Part shown: in pieces, positions 21,001 to 32,059 of the stretch | Layout: every line of letters begins with the position of its first letter | Numbering within the stretch: position 1 is the first letter of the stretch | From: Closterium sp. Naga37s-1 | Lineage: Eukaryota; Streptophyta; Zygnematophyceae; Desmidiales; Closteriaceae | Assembly: GCA_947471745.1 (NCBI GenBank) | Contig: CANJKZ010000139.1 | Location: 248,001 to 312,000, forward strand | Length of the DNA: 64,000 nucleotides | Direction: 5' to 3' | The notes under the pieces: generated by a model | Databases searched by the model: none | Told to the model about the DNA's origin: nothing | What the model saw: only the letters and a program-made list of their open reading frames with translations | Position numbers and translations under genes: made by a program

Positions 21001-22518
21001 GCGCACATGGCAGTGACGAGCCCGTTGTCGTCGCATTTAATGAACTGCGCCGTCTCACAGTCGCCCCCCACCCGCCACTTGCTCGCCGACAATCCCCATG
21101 CTGCAGCGCACTCCGCCAGCACCCGCGCTGCCAGGTGCGGGCACGGGGGAGACAGGGAGGAGGCAGGAGGCAGGTGGGTGGGAAGCAGTTTGAGGGGAGG
21201 GGGTAGGGAGAGGGGAGAGGAGGGGAGAGGCAGGGGGAAGGCAGGAGGGAGGCAGGCGGAGACAGGGGGGAGGGAGGGGGAAGGGATGGGGAGGGAGGGG
21301 CGAGGGAGGGGGGAGGGAGGAGGGAGGGAGGGGAGAAGGAGGGGCGAGGCATAAGGGAGGGAGAGGCGAGGCATAGAAGAGGGAGGGGGGATGCAGCAGG
21401 GGGGAGGGAGGGGGGTTGCATTGGGGAGACAGGGGGGAGGCAACGGGGAGGAAACGGGGAGGCAACGGGGAGGCAACGGGGAGGAAACGGGGAGGCAACG
21501 GGGAGGCAACGGGGAGGCAACGGGGAGGCAACGGGGAGGCAACGGGGAGGCAACGGGGAGGCAACGGGGAGGCAACGGGGAGGCAACGGGTAGGCAACGG
21601 GGAGGCAACGGGGAGGCAACGGGGAGGCAACGGGGAGGCAACGGGGAGGCAACGGGGAGGCAACGGGGAGGCAACGGGGAGGCAACGGGGAGGCAACGGG
21701 GAGGCAACGGGGAGGCAACGGGGAGGCAACGGGGAGGCAACGGGGAGGCAACGGGGAGGCAACGGGGAGGCAACGGGGAGGCAACGGGGAGACAACGGGG
21801 AGACATGGGCAAGCCAGGGGCGAGGCAGGGGGGGGGGGGGCGAGGGGAGGGGGAAGGATGGGGGAGGGAGGGGAGGGGAAGGGATCGGGGAGGGGGAAGG
21901 GATGGGGGACGGAGGGGAGGGGAGGGGGAAGGAATAGGGGCGGAGGGGAGGGGAGGGGGAAGGGATGGGGGATGGAGGGGAGGGGAGGGGGAAGGGGGAA
22001 GGGGGAATTAATGGGGGAGGGGGTGTTGAGTTGGGTTGTGGATGGAAAAAAGGAATAGCAAGCGAGGGTGCATAGCAGCGAGGGAGCATAGCAGCGGAGT
22101 GGGGGAGTGGAATGGTAAACGTTCATCAAGGTGGGGACTGTGGTGTGGGGCATGACAGGGAGGAGGGAGAGAAGAGGGGAGGAAGAAAGCGGCGGGGGAG
22201 GTTGGGGAGGTGAAGAACAAAGGAGAGAGGGGGAGAGGGATAGAACTGGAGGGAGAGGAGGCAAATTAGCGGCAGAAGGGAAGAGTGTGGATGGGGTACA
22301 GTGGGGAAAGAGAGGAGGGCGCGTCGGAGTGAGTGGGAGGCGAGGAGAGGTGCAGGTAGGAGGAGGAGGAGCGAGCGACCTTGGGCGTCGTTGATGCGAG
22401 TGGCGGCAGCAGGGCACGGCGGCAGCAGCAGCAGCCCCGCCAGCAGCAGCAGCAGCAGCAGCGGCAGGAGGAGGTGCAGCAGCGGCGGAGGGAAGGAGAA
22501 GGTGCGCCGGTCGCCCAT
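979..22518 (-). CDS. LRR receptor-type gene, 13 visible exons, 3' end outside window
   Basis: Likely a secreted or membrane LRR receptor (possibly an LRR receptor kinase whose kinase part lies left of the window). Exons in gene order: 22518-22380, 21127-21007, 19670-19599, 18850-18779, 18072-18001, 17591-17520, 6953-6882, 5759-5688, 5500-5429, 3013-2942, 2644-2573, 2155-2084, 1050-979. Every exon has an AG acceptor and GT donor. The eleven LRR exons are each exactly 72 bp, begin with 1 base and end with 2 bases of a split codon, and none contains a stop, so about 350 residues read through without a break. The repeats fit the plant-type LxxNxLxGxIPxxLGxLTxLxxL pattern. This one-repeat-per-exon, constant-phase layout is the known architecture of plant LRR receptor genes. 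The intron between 6953 and 17520 holds a complete chromovirus. Linking all exons into one transcript is inference; an expressed transcript is needed to exclude two genes. Confidence 0.78.
1540..1925. repeat. (GGGA)n-rich low-complexity tract in LRR intron
   Basis: About 390 bp of imperfect GGGA/GGGAGG repeats. Long ORFs on both strands here encode only Pro-Ser-Leu or Gly-Glu repeats and are not credible genes. Confidence 0.9.
2027..2083. repeat. Tandem duplication at the exon 12 donor
   Basis: The block GTGGGTACACTGTACACTGA with its following CAGGTGGG appears twice in tandem. It contains the minus-strand CACCT|GTCAGTGT splice-donor region of the LRR exon at 2084-2155, so the donor has a duplicated decoy about 44 bp into the intron. 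Confidence 0.7.
3014..5428. other. Large LRR intron filled with decayed dispersed repeats
   Basis: No credible gene is present. Three repeat types recur elsewhere in the window. 3335-3500 and 5087-5262 are related direct copies (starting GAAGACGCTTCT, ending near GATCTCAATTGTCC). 3955-4160 resembles, in inverted orientation, the two blocks flanking the hAT-like insertion at 15940-16020 and 17029-17110. 4550-4800 resembles the minus strand of 9370-9600 (both encode RRELVxK-like and GxPxWExxA-like fragments). All look like fossil transposon pieces. Confidence 0.55.
5429..6953 (-). CDS. LRR gene exons 7-9 (three near-identical LRR exons)
   Basis: Exons 6882-6953 ([20 protein letters not shown]), 5688-5759 ([20 protein letters not shown]) and 5429-5500 ([20 protein letters not shown]). 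Together with exon 6 at 17520 they share not only the LRR but also flanking intron sequence: an upstream AATGACTGGCACAC-type block and a downstream block with GATGGAGGGCCGT and GGCATGGGAGTGAGA. They therefore look like tandem duplicates of one exon-plus-flank unit. Confidence 0.77.
5760..6881. other. LRR intron, no gene
   Basis: Holds duplicated exon-flank sequence, CCCTTAA/TTAAGGG-type short inverted motifs around 6190-6300 and pyrimidine-rich stretches near 6360-6440. I see no coding capacity beyond short ORFs. Confidence 0.5.
7990..8280 (-). pseudogene. Penelope-like reverse transcriptase remnant
   Basis: On the minus strand a broken reading frame gives [16 protein letters not shown] (about 8270-8225) and then, after about 30 codons, [20 protein letters not shown] with [10 protein letters not shown] (about 8100-8000). 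PKLHK and the (Y)IDD...L..FNSLHP spacing are hallmarks of Penelope-like element reverse transcriptases; the catalytic Tyr is replaced by Ser here. No full ORF, endonuclease domain or termini could be found. It lies inside the giant LRR intron. Confidence 0.55.
8935..9309 (+). mobile_element. TRIM retrotransposon copy 1 (375 bp, complete)
   Basis: Two LTRs of 141 bp (8935-9075 and 9169-9309), identical base for base, start TGTCAG and end TGACA. The PBS TGGTATCAGAGC (9076-9087) follows the 5' LTR directly and the purine tract GTGTGGGGGGG ends at 9168. The 5-bp target duplication CTTGG is at 8930-8934 and 9310-9314. There is no coding capacity: the internal part is only 93 bp. Identical LTRs indicate recent insertion, which must have used enzymes supplied in trans. 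The element sits in the large LRR intron. Confidence 0.93.
9044..9113 (+). promoter_or_regulatory. tRNA-like Pol III boxes across the LTR/PBS junction
   Basis: A box TGGTCTAGTGG (9051-9061) matches TRGYNNARNNG and B box GGTTCGATTCC (9095-9105) matches GGTTCGANTCC. The start-to-start spacing is 44 nt, exactly as in a tRNA. A T-arm TCGGG-TTCGATT-CCCGG can pair. The A box is in the 5' LTR and the B box is internal, with the PBS between them. The same arrangement occurs in copy 2 (42736-43111). Confidence 0.7.
10009..10361 (-). repeat. Chromovirus 3' LTR
   Basis: 353 bp; preceded on the minus strand by the G-rich polypurine tract at 10362-10375. Short ORFs in the LTR (the same 62-residue frame in both copies) are not genes. 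Confidence 0.9.
10398..10739 (-). pseudogene. Chromovirus integrase C-terminus with chromodomain
   Basis: [14 protein letters not shown] is the conserved end of chromoviral integrase. It is followed by [20 protein letters not shown], a stop where chromodomains have Trp, then [19 protein letters not shown]. These are the aromatic-cage region and helix of a chromodomain, which in this family directs integration to heterochromatin. A single TGA disrupts it. Confidence 0.75.
11080..11724 (-). CDS. Chromovirus integrase core
   Basis: 215-codon open frame. Zinc-binding [18 protein letters not shown] through [13 protein letters not shown]. Catalytic core: [11 protein letters not shown] (first Asp), [14 protein letters not shown] (second Asp), then [19 protein letters not shown] (Glu). 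This fits Ty3/gypsy integrases. The frame is broken before the C-terminal domain, so the whole polyprotein is not intact. Confidence 0.88.
   Translation of the reverse strand: MYYVKAGTDRIWVPGYTLLLELLLQEAHDGVTSGHFGVEKTRQQLQRYYYWPEMLTDVQRHVASCPTCQLMKSSRQRPAGQLQPIPPPERFWQQVTMDFVTGLPAGASGNDAILVVVDRLTKMAHFAACKKSITAEKTARLFIATIVRLHGILAAIISDRDTIFTSNFWRNLWQQFGTRLQFSSSYHPETDGQTERTNQTMEQLIRATCDDPTT
11800..12250 (-). pseudogene. Chromovirus RNase H (interrupted)
   Basis: [19 protein letters not shown] and [16 protein letters not shown] are the RNase H D...E segments. A stop follows at about 12041, where the family normally continues with a Trp, and the rest continues in another frame toward 11800. Confidence 0.8.
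12203..13450 (-). pseudogene. Chromovirus reverse transcriptase
   Basis: The upstream linker ([20 protein letters not shown]) is frameshifted relative to the main RT frame 12934-12203. That frame carries [47 protein letters not shown] and the catalytic [12 protein letters not shown] (YLDD). The connection domain ([15 protein letters not shown]) is present. The family signature is unambiguous; the breaks at about 12940 and 12250 show decay. Confidence 0.9.
13517..13900 (-). pseudogene. Chromovirus aspartic protease
   Basis: Contains [14 protein letters not shown], the retropepsin active-site region. The usual D(S/T)G is DGG here, so the residue after the catalytic Asp is altered. A flap-like hydrophobic stretch and [14 protein letters not shown] follow, matching the linker toward the reverse transcriptase in Ty3 elements. 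Confidence 0.75.
13954..15121 (-). pseudogene. Chromovirus gag (frameshifted)
   Basis: Starts at ATG 15121-15119 ([17 protein letters not shown]). The capsid-like part continues in a second frame (14656-14303, with GPAMDWWRV) and a third (14445-13954, with [20 protein letters not shown] and [17 protein letters not shown]). It ends with a canonical zinc knuckle [14 protein letters not shown] (CX2CX4HX4C). At least two frameshifts separate the parts. The order matches Ty3 gag: coat then nucleocapsid. Confidence 0.8.
15290..15660 (-). repeat. Chromovirus 5' LTR
   Basis: 371 bp; pairs with 10009-10361. The extra 18 bp come from a tandem copy of GGGAGTCGTGGTCG-type sequence near 15520-15560. Confidence 0.9.
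16022..17020. mobile_element. Non-autonomous hAT-like DNA element (999 bp)
   Basis: Terminal inverted repeat TAGACATGGGCATTTGGCCC at the left; its reverse complement ends at 17017, followed by CTA. The 8-bp target duplication GTTGGCTG is exact at 16014-16021 and 17021-17028. Subterminal regions are dense in CCCGA/TCGGG pentamers on both sides. 8-bp duplications are the hAT signature. There is no transposase ORF. It interrupts an older repeat whose related copy at 3955-4160 is uninterrupted. Confidence 0.8.
17284..17315 (+). repeat. Solo terminus related to the MITE at 43264
   Basis: TACCGTAATCCCCCGGATAG with the following AGACC closely resembles the end of the MITE at 43264-43413 (TACCGTAATCTTCCGGATAT). 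No opposite end was found. Confidence 0.4.
17520..19670 (-). CDS. LRR gene exons 3-6 (four 72-bp LRR exons)
   Basis: Exons 19599-19670 (core [19 protein letters not shown]), 18779-18850 ([20 protein letters not shown]), 18001-18072 ([20 protein letters not shown]) and 17520-17591 ([20 protein letters not shown]). Donors are GTACGCC, GTGAGAG, GTGTGTG and GTAAGTG; acceptors are CAACAG, CGCAG, GGCAG and TCGCAG. The introns between them hold (CCCT)n tracts at 18592-18740 and 19895-19993. Confidence 0.78.
18592..18740. repeat. (CCCT)n microsatellite
   Basis: Nearly perfect CCCT repeat of about 150 bp in an LRR intron. It generates artefact ORFs on both strands. Confidence 0.95.
19895..19993. repeat. 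(CCCT)n microsatellite, left half
   Basis: CCCT repeat that stops at 20001 and resumes at 20851, on the other side of the 849-bp insertion described next. Confidence 0.9.
20002..20850. mobile_element. Putative non-autonomous hAT-like element with TTACG repeats
   Basis: The left end CTAAGTTGGAT and the right end (reverse complement CTAAGATGGGT) form a short inverted repeat. 8-bp flanks CTCCATCC are present at 19994-20001 and 20851-20858. Both subterminal regions (20020-20100 and 20755-20825) are packed with TTACG/CGTAA motifs in inverted orientation. There is no coding ORF. The target is a microsatellite, so the duplication alone is weak evidence; termini plus subterminal repeats make insertion likely. 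Confidence 0.6.
21007..21127 (-). CDS. LRR gene exon 2: LRRNT cap
   Basis: 121 bp (2 + 39 codons + 2), phase-compatible with exons 1 and 3. It encodes the N-terminal capping motif typical of plant LRR receptors: [17 protein letters not shown] followed by [13 protein letters not shown], with the paired cysteines and the W and CDxxG positions of the LRRNT_2 family. Acceptor CTGGCAG, donor AT|GTGCGC. This exon identifies the gene as an LRR receptor rather than a random LRR fragment. Confidence 0.78.
21430..21805. repeat. 11-bp minisatellite (GGCAACGGGGA)n
   Basis: About 33 tandem copies in LRR intron 1. Because 11 is not divisible by 3, all three frames on each strand stay open, creating ORFs with an 11-residue period ([11 protein letters not shown]) up to 582 codons long. 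These are not genes. Confidence 0.95.
22380..22518 (-). CDS. LRR gene exon 1: signal peptide
   Basis: 46 codons plus 1 base. The ATG at 22518-22516 is followed by a short charged start (MGDRR), then a Leu-rich hydrophobic core of about 20 residues and a PCPAAAT segment suited to signal peptidase. The donor is AAG|GTCGCT. An in-frame ATG 32 codons upstream (22614) would place a basic stretch ahead of the signal; the downstream ATG is preferred because it puts the hydrophobic core at the N terminus. Confidence 0.72.
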
Positions 22519-24257
22519 GCCTCTCCAGACGGAAAGACGGAGATAAGGAGGGCGAGCTGAGCAACGACTAGAGGCGGTGACGGACTCGCGCAGACGGAGC
22601 GACGGTCGTTTCACTTCTGAGAGTTCTCAAAGCTGCTCTCACGGCTGCTTTGCTCAGTCCGCCTGGGGAAGGGCCTGCGTTTCCAAGGTTTTCACTCGCA
22701 GTCGATACTAGGCAGTCCTAACGCCTTGGCGGGCACAGTATCAACACCACTAGAGAGATTTTCAGGGTCTTTAAAATCGACTGGACTTGGAGGTAATGGT
22801 CCTGGAGACAGTAGTAGCAGTGGCCAATATTGATCTCCTTGCAGGACGATGCGGGTGGGGGAGAACGAAGTGTTGGTTCAGCTGAACCATGTCGCCGTTT
22901 GGCACAGACGTGCTCTAGTACTAGATAAAGAAGACAGGGCGCAAACGGCCTTGCTGAAACTTGAAAGTCGAGCCTCGACTGCAGTGGACGACGAACGATC
23001 TTGGCTCTTGCCAACAAAGAGGGAGGCTCGCGTGTGATGTGCGTGGAGCCGCGGCCGCCATGACTCAGCGCGGCCCGGCTCCGGCGACGGCGACTGCCCA
23101 GCGCGGTCATCGTCGGACGACGGCGGGGCTCGCCGGGCGACGCTCGACCCAATGGGATGGGAGAAGACTGAGATGAGACCGACTTGCCACGGCAGACAAG
23201 CCATATGAGACCCATGGTGGCGCCTAGTACGAACGTCATGTGGATGTGTGGAAGGGAAGTCGATAAGCAGCGAGTGCCCGTTTCTGCTGCCGCGGTGTGC
23301 GTGTGACACGACGAGCTCCACCTTCGGGGAAGCTCGAAACTCCGCGTGACGCTTCGGCGGCGAACGTGACTGTCGAGTCATGATGTCGATGCGGCTGAAC
23401 CGGTGTACTGCAGAGAAATCGTGCAGTTCCGCTCGACACCACCTCTTTCTACCGCTCTTTCTTTTTCTCTACACGATACGGGTGCAGTTCAGTCGCCCAT
23501 GTGCACATGCATATCCACCCAAGCACCGGATTCTCTTCTTTCTTGCTCCGAATCGCACGAGCGAACGAACAAACGACCAAGAAATCTGAAGCAAGTGATG
23601 GGGAAGGATAGGTCCTCTACTCGTACTGTATCGTCGTTACCACACTGTTCATTCCCTCCCATGGGAAATACACAACTGTACCCCCCTCCTCCCCCACTTG
23701 ATGCTGTTGCTCTGGCGTGATGTTGGCAGGCAACTGCTGGTTTGCAGTGCGGTTCAGCAGAGTTAAAGTGTTACCTCACTCGGGATTTTCTCAAGGCGAC
23801 TCGTCAGTCAATTCGGGCTGAGGTGTGTACAGAGTTTTGACGAGACGACATTCCCAAGATTCAGAAACAGTTGGAGAACCAGCGAGGCGCGAAAAGCCCA
23901 AACCCGTTACGGTTCGAAACTAGCACGGTTGTGAAAACCGTGTATTCATGGCCTTGGATGAATGAGACTCCTGCTCCTAACCCTCCAGTCTTCCTTTCAC
24001 AACCCTAGGAAATGACGAAACTGGAACTGAAGCTGCACTTTCCCTGCCTAAAATACCATGCCGTTCCGATCAGCTTGTGCAGGAAAGGCCAAGGACTCGC
24101 ACTCTTTTTGAGCTCTACAACACTTGCATCTACGGCAATTTCATCTGTAACAGCTTGTATTGCACTCGCACACAAAGCATCACATATTCTCCACTTGCCC
24201 TCAACACTAGCACCCCGTCGACACAAACATCGTCCGCAAGGCAGCACTAGCACTAAA
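22519..24257. other. Intergenic region between LRR start and RPS4 3' end
   Basis: Upstream region of the LRR gene and downstream region of RPS4, both minus strand. Only short overlapping ORFs without recognisable domains. The LRR promoter should lie within 22519-23500; I see no convincing TATA box. Confidence 0.5.
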
Positions 24258-27775
<3,518 letters not shown>

Positions 27776-28199
27776 GTTGCGCGCTGGAAACGAGCCAGCG
27801 AGAAAAAAAAACTGAAAGAGGTTGGACTCCAAGCAGGGAGAGAGGAAAAAGGGATAGGGAGAGAAAGGAGAGGGCCAGACAGAGGCGATGCAGCAGGAGA
27901 TGGCAGTGGGAGGGGGATGCAAGGAGATGAGAAAGGGGATTCCCGAAATGGTTACTGTAGCTGATGGCTAGGAACACGCACGGAGGTGGTGCACCACCAA
28001 GTCTGGAAGTCTACAGTTTGCATCTTCTGGCAGCTGCTTCGACATTTGTTTCTCGAATGCAACAAAGTACCTTCAAAGAAACATCCAATATCTAATGCTA
28101 CTATGTTATGCACACATATTGCTGCAAATTATAAAAACAAATTACATAAATTATGTATCACTGGAAAATAAAAAAAAATATATATATTTTTAAAAAACA
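27776..28199. other. RPS4 upstream region
   Basis: Expected 5' UTR and promoter of RPS4 (minus strand). Contains a purine-rich stretch at 27800-27920 on the plus strand (pyrimidine-rich on the sense strand, in keeping with 5' ends of ribosomal protein genes) and an AT-rich part at 28060-28200. No ORF of interest. Confidence 0.45.
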
Positions 28200-28451
28200 T
28201 ACACATTCAGACATACACATACACACGTGCACGCACACAGATACGTACACTCATACACATATACTTACAAACACAAATACAGAAACGCGCATATGCACAA
28301 ACACACTCACGCATACGCACATACACACACCAACACATGCGCATACATGCATGCACGTAGGCACGCACACAAACGCGTACACACATACGCGTGCGCGCAC
28401 GAAAACACGGACGCACGTGCGCGACACACACACACACACACGCACATACAA

Positions 28452-28488
<37 letters not shown>

Positions 28489-28664
28489 CATACACACACA
28501 CGCACACACACACATACACACACACATACACACGCACGCACGCACGCACACACACACACACACACATACACAGATACATACATACACACGCACACACACA
28601 CACACACACGCGCGCGCATACACACACACACACACACATACATACATACAAACGCAGACACATA
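28200..28664. repeat. CA/CATA-rich microsatellite, left part
   Basis: About 460 bp of CA, CACG and CATA repeats, continuing at 36046-36075 beyond the copia insertion. ORFs of Thr-His or Val-Cys repeats on both strands are artefacts. Confidence 0.93.
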
Positions 28665-28789
28665 TGAGAAGAAACGAGGAATGATGATGACTAAGGGAAA
28701 GTTTGGTACAAATACAAACCCTAGAAAACTGTACCCCATATGTGCTACCCCACTATAGCCTACAGTAGCTCTGTCATATAAATCTGACA
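28665..28789 (-). repeat. Copia 1 3' LTR
   Basis: 125 bp, identical to 35921-36045; preceded on the minus strand by the CCTATGGGGGTG purine tract. Confidence 0.95.
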
Positions 28790-28996
28790 CACCCCCATAG
28801 GCAAAGTGGGGGAGAACAAGGGGTCACAAGACCAGTCAAGCAAAGCAAAGCAAGCTCAGGGTGGATCACAAAGTCACCACACATTCCGAGCACAAGTTCA
28901 AGGCCACAAGGCCAGTTCACATGAAGGATTACATATATATATAAGGCTAGACAAGCAAGAGCAGGTGTATATATATATGCAACAGTACAAACAAGA

Positions 28997-29143
28997 TCAA
29001 GGGGTGAGCAAGTGAGGCAAGGTAGGCACAAGGCCCAGCTGAGTACAGAAACGCTGATGATCACAAGGCGCAAGTGCCTTGGTGAAGATATCAGCAGTGT
29101 TGGCCTGAGAGGCCACGTACGCAAGCCGCAGCTGACCACGCTG
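28997..29143 (-). CDS. Copia 1 pol C-terminal tail after third TAG
   Basis: 48 codons plus TGA in the same frame: QRGQLRLAYVASQANTADIF, TKALAPCDHQRFCTQLG and VPTLPHLLTP. These are the usual end of copia RNase H (NTADIFTKAL). Its conservation beyond a stop shows that the TAG is recent or tolerated. Confidence 0.85.
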   Translation of the reverse strand, partial: QRGQLRLAYVASQANTADIFTKALAPCDHQRFCTQLGLVPTLPHLLTP

Positions 29144-29146
29144 CTA

Positions 29147-32056
29147 TAGCTCACGAGCAAGGAAGTAGCGGAGAGCAATGTGCTTCGTTCTGTGCTCCAG
29201 TCTCTGCTCTCGACACAAGGCCAGCATGGCCTTGTTGTCTACGTACAGCACTGGAGGAGAACGAGGCGGCTCTCCGAGGTCAGTTAGCAGGTAGGTGAGC
29301 CAGCGAAGCTCCTGTGCAGCCATGGCCCCGGCGTAGATCTCAGCCTCACAACTGGAGCCGAGAACAGAAGACGAGCGGGTAGCCCGCCACGAAACAGAGC
29401 CGGAACCAAGGCTGAAGGTGTAACCCTGTGACGACCGCTGCGTAGCCTGGTCGTCAGCCCAAGAAGCGTCTGCGTGCCCAGTGAGGACCACTGGACTCTG
29501 CCCTCCAAGCCCCATGCCCGACGTACTGCACAAGTAGCGCAACACCCTCTTCGCTGCAGCCATGTGCTCCGGTCTGTGTCTCCCAGGAGCAACATAGCGT
29601 GCGAGAATGCTAAGAGGGTATGCAAGGTCAGGTCGTGTGCAGGTCATCAGGTACATGAGGCAGCCAACAAGCTCTGGGTACGGGCCACTCGACTCTACGG
29701 ACTCATCCGAAGGCAGAGCTGAGAGCGAGTGGCGAGTAGGCAGAGGAGTGGCCTGAGGCGAGGAGTACGTGAAGCCGAAGCGCTGAAGGACCTGATGCAC
29801 CATGTGTGACTGAGTCAGGGTAATGGTGCGGCGTGCTCTGTCCCGGGTGATCTGCAAGCTAAGGTAGCTGCGCAGTTCACCCAGGTCTGTGCACGTGTGT
29901 CTCTTCTGCAGCTCGGACTTCACGTGGGCGAGTCCAGCAGTGTCAGCTGTGGCAAAGACCAAGTCGTCGACGTACACGAGGATGTAGAACGGCGGCAAAG
30001 AGGTGTCGGTGCGCAGAAACAGCGACGGGTCGGCAGTAGAGGGAGCAAACCCAAGAGCCGCAAGTGTAGTCCTCAGTGTGTCGTGCCACTCACGCGGTGC
30101 ATGGCGGAGACCGTAGACTGGCCGCCGGAGGCTCCACTGGGTGCCAGGAGGAAAAGACCCAGTGAAGCCACGTGGGCGACGCAGCCAGATCTCCTCGTGC
30201 AGGCTGCCCTGCAAGAAAGCAGTGCTGAAGTCAAGAGAGTGCAGCTCGTAGTCGCGGTGAGCAGCTATGTGCAGCAGTACCCGAAGAGTGGTCATCTTCG
30301 GGGTGGGAGAGAAGGTCTGAAAGTAGTCAACTCCCTGCCGCTGACTGAAGCCACGAGCCACGTAACGCGCCTTGAAGACAGGCGGAGAACCCGGCGGCCG
30401 CTTCACCCTGAAAATCCACATGCCACTGACGATGTTCGCCCCAGGCGGGGGAACCTCGTCAACGTAGGTGCCTGTGGACTTCCAGGAAGCCATCTCTGTG
30501 TCCATAGCTGCCTGCCACTGAGAGGAGTAGGGACCCTCTATCGCCTCCGCGTAAGAGCGCGGAGTCGGGATGTCAAGTGCATCCGGGTCTCCCTCAGGGG
30601 TAAGCAGTACGGACACGAGATGAGGTGAAGCAGCAGCCAAACACTGGAACTCCTCCTGCCTGTCCTCAAGGACGTCCGTGCCAAGGGCACACTCACCCCC
30701 GACGGACGGAGGACAGACAGACTCAGACTCAGCGACAAGACAAGCAGCGTAGTCTAGACGACAGCGAGCAGCAAAGTCGACGAGCTCAGAAACTAGGGCA
30801 GACGCAGCAATGGACGCAAAGGAAGGGTCAGTGACGACAGTAGCAAGGAGACGCGTGACAGTAGGACTGGCAGCACGAAGAGAGTCCGACTCCGGGTCGG
30901 GAAGAGCAGGAAGAGAGGACTCAGGAGGAGAAGGCAAAGGGGCCCGCAGAGGAGCAGTGGACGGACGCAGAGACATCCGGTGCGTGCCAGGGACAGGAGG
31001 AGGACGCTGACGCGAACCACGACCACTAGCGCGAGCAGTACGGACAGGCGACGCAGGACGCGACGCAGGCTCACGACGCTCAGCAAGACCTCCAGTAGGA
31101 CCAGTGTAGGGAGAAGGAGCGGGCAGTGGGGAGGCCGGCTGTAACTGTAACTGTGACAGGACAGGCTGTGGACACTCTAAGGGAGGAGGAGGACCAGTAG
31201 AAGGCGGGAGACCAAGAACCTGCTGAAGGAGCGGAACGAAGTACGGCCGAGGCCGCGCGGCGACTCCAGACACAGCAGGGACAGCACCAGTACCCCCAGC
31301 GGCAGCACCAGCGCCAGCAGCACCTCCAGCTCCAGTACCTCCAGCAGCACCAGTAGCACCCCCAGCAGGACCGCCACCAGGACCGACAGCAGTAGCCTCA
31401 GCGTCAACACCCTCAGCAGCTCCAGCTCCAGTCGTACCCGTAGGCCCAGCAGCTCCAGTACTCCCAGTACGAGCACCTCCGGGACCCGCGGCACCAGCAC
31501 CCTCAGTGGCCGAAGAACCTCCAGCTCCAGCAGCACGCCTCCAGCGCCGGGCAAACCACTCGCGCAGCTCCTGTGGAGAGAGTGGCTCCCGCCGAGACGA
31601 AGCACCCGGAGAACCTCCAGGCTCAGCACCGCTAGACGCCACACAAGCAGGCCCAGCTCCCTCAGGCTCCGCACCCCCAGGCTCAGCACCTCCAGGCGTA
31701 GCACCCCCAGGCTCAGCACCCCCAGGCTCAGCACCCCCAGGCTCAGCACCCCCAGTAGTAGCACCTCCAGGCTCAGTACCCCCAGGCTCAGCACCCCCAG
31801 TAGTAGCACCCTCAGGCTCAGCACCCCCAGAGTCAGCACCCCCAGGCTCAGCACCCTCAGCAGCACCAGAGTCACCAGTAACCTCGACAGGCTCGACTGC
31901 GTCTACCTGGGACACACCTGAAGGGGCAGGACCCTGAGGGGGGAGGGGGTCTACCGGGGGGGGACCTGGCACAAGGAAGAGCGGTGGTGGGGGGAGGGAC
32001 GGAGTGCGGTAGGGGAAGAGGCGGTAGTAGGGGACCGACTCGTCAAACGTGACGTC
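29147..32056 (-). CDS. Copia 1 reverse transcriptase and RNase H
   Basis: Same frame. It begins with DVTFDESVPYYRLFPYRT and a repeat-rich linker of several hundred residues (PGGAEPGGAEP and Gly/Ala runs). RT follows: MDTEMASWKSTGTYVDEVPP, RYVARGFSQRQGVDYFQTFS, LHSLDFSTAFLQGSLHEEIW, YGLRHAPREWHDTL and the catalytic ILVYVDDLVFA (YVDD). RNase H: VVLTGHADASWADDQATQRS, SCEAEIYAGAMAAQELRWL and LYVDNKAMLALC. All key motifs are intact. The third TAG (29144-29146) falls where copia 2 has CAG in ARELQQRGQLRLAHVA; the frame then runs to TGA at 28997-28999. Confidence 0.93.
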
Positions 32057-32059
32057 CTA

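Noticed and set aside
20816..22564. 582-codon minus ORF of Pro/Leu/Cys repeats
   Set aside because: Created by the 11-bp minisatellite and C-rich tracts, which leave every frame open; only the LRRNT exon (21007-21127) and the signal exon inside it are real, in other frames or parts.
22718..23239. 173-codon minus ORF upstream of the LRR gene
   Set aside because: No recognisable domain, overlaps several other ORFs of similar quality, no splice or context support.
28153..28790. Long Thr-His and Val-Cys ORFs
   Set aside because: Translation of a CA-rich microsatellite on both strands.
29897..30628. 243-codon plus-strand ORF
   Set aside because: Antisense of intact copia 1 RT.
31177..31875. 232-codon Leu/Val-rich ORF in copia 1
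   Set aside because: Shadow frame of the pol linker repeats.
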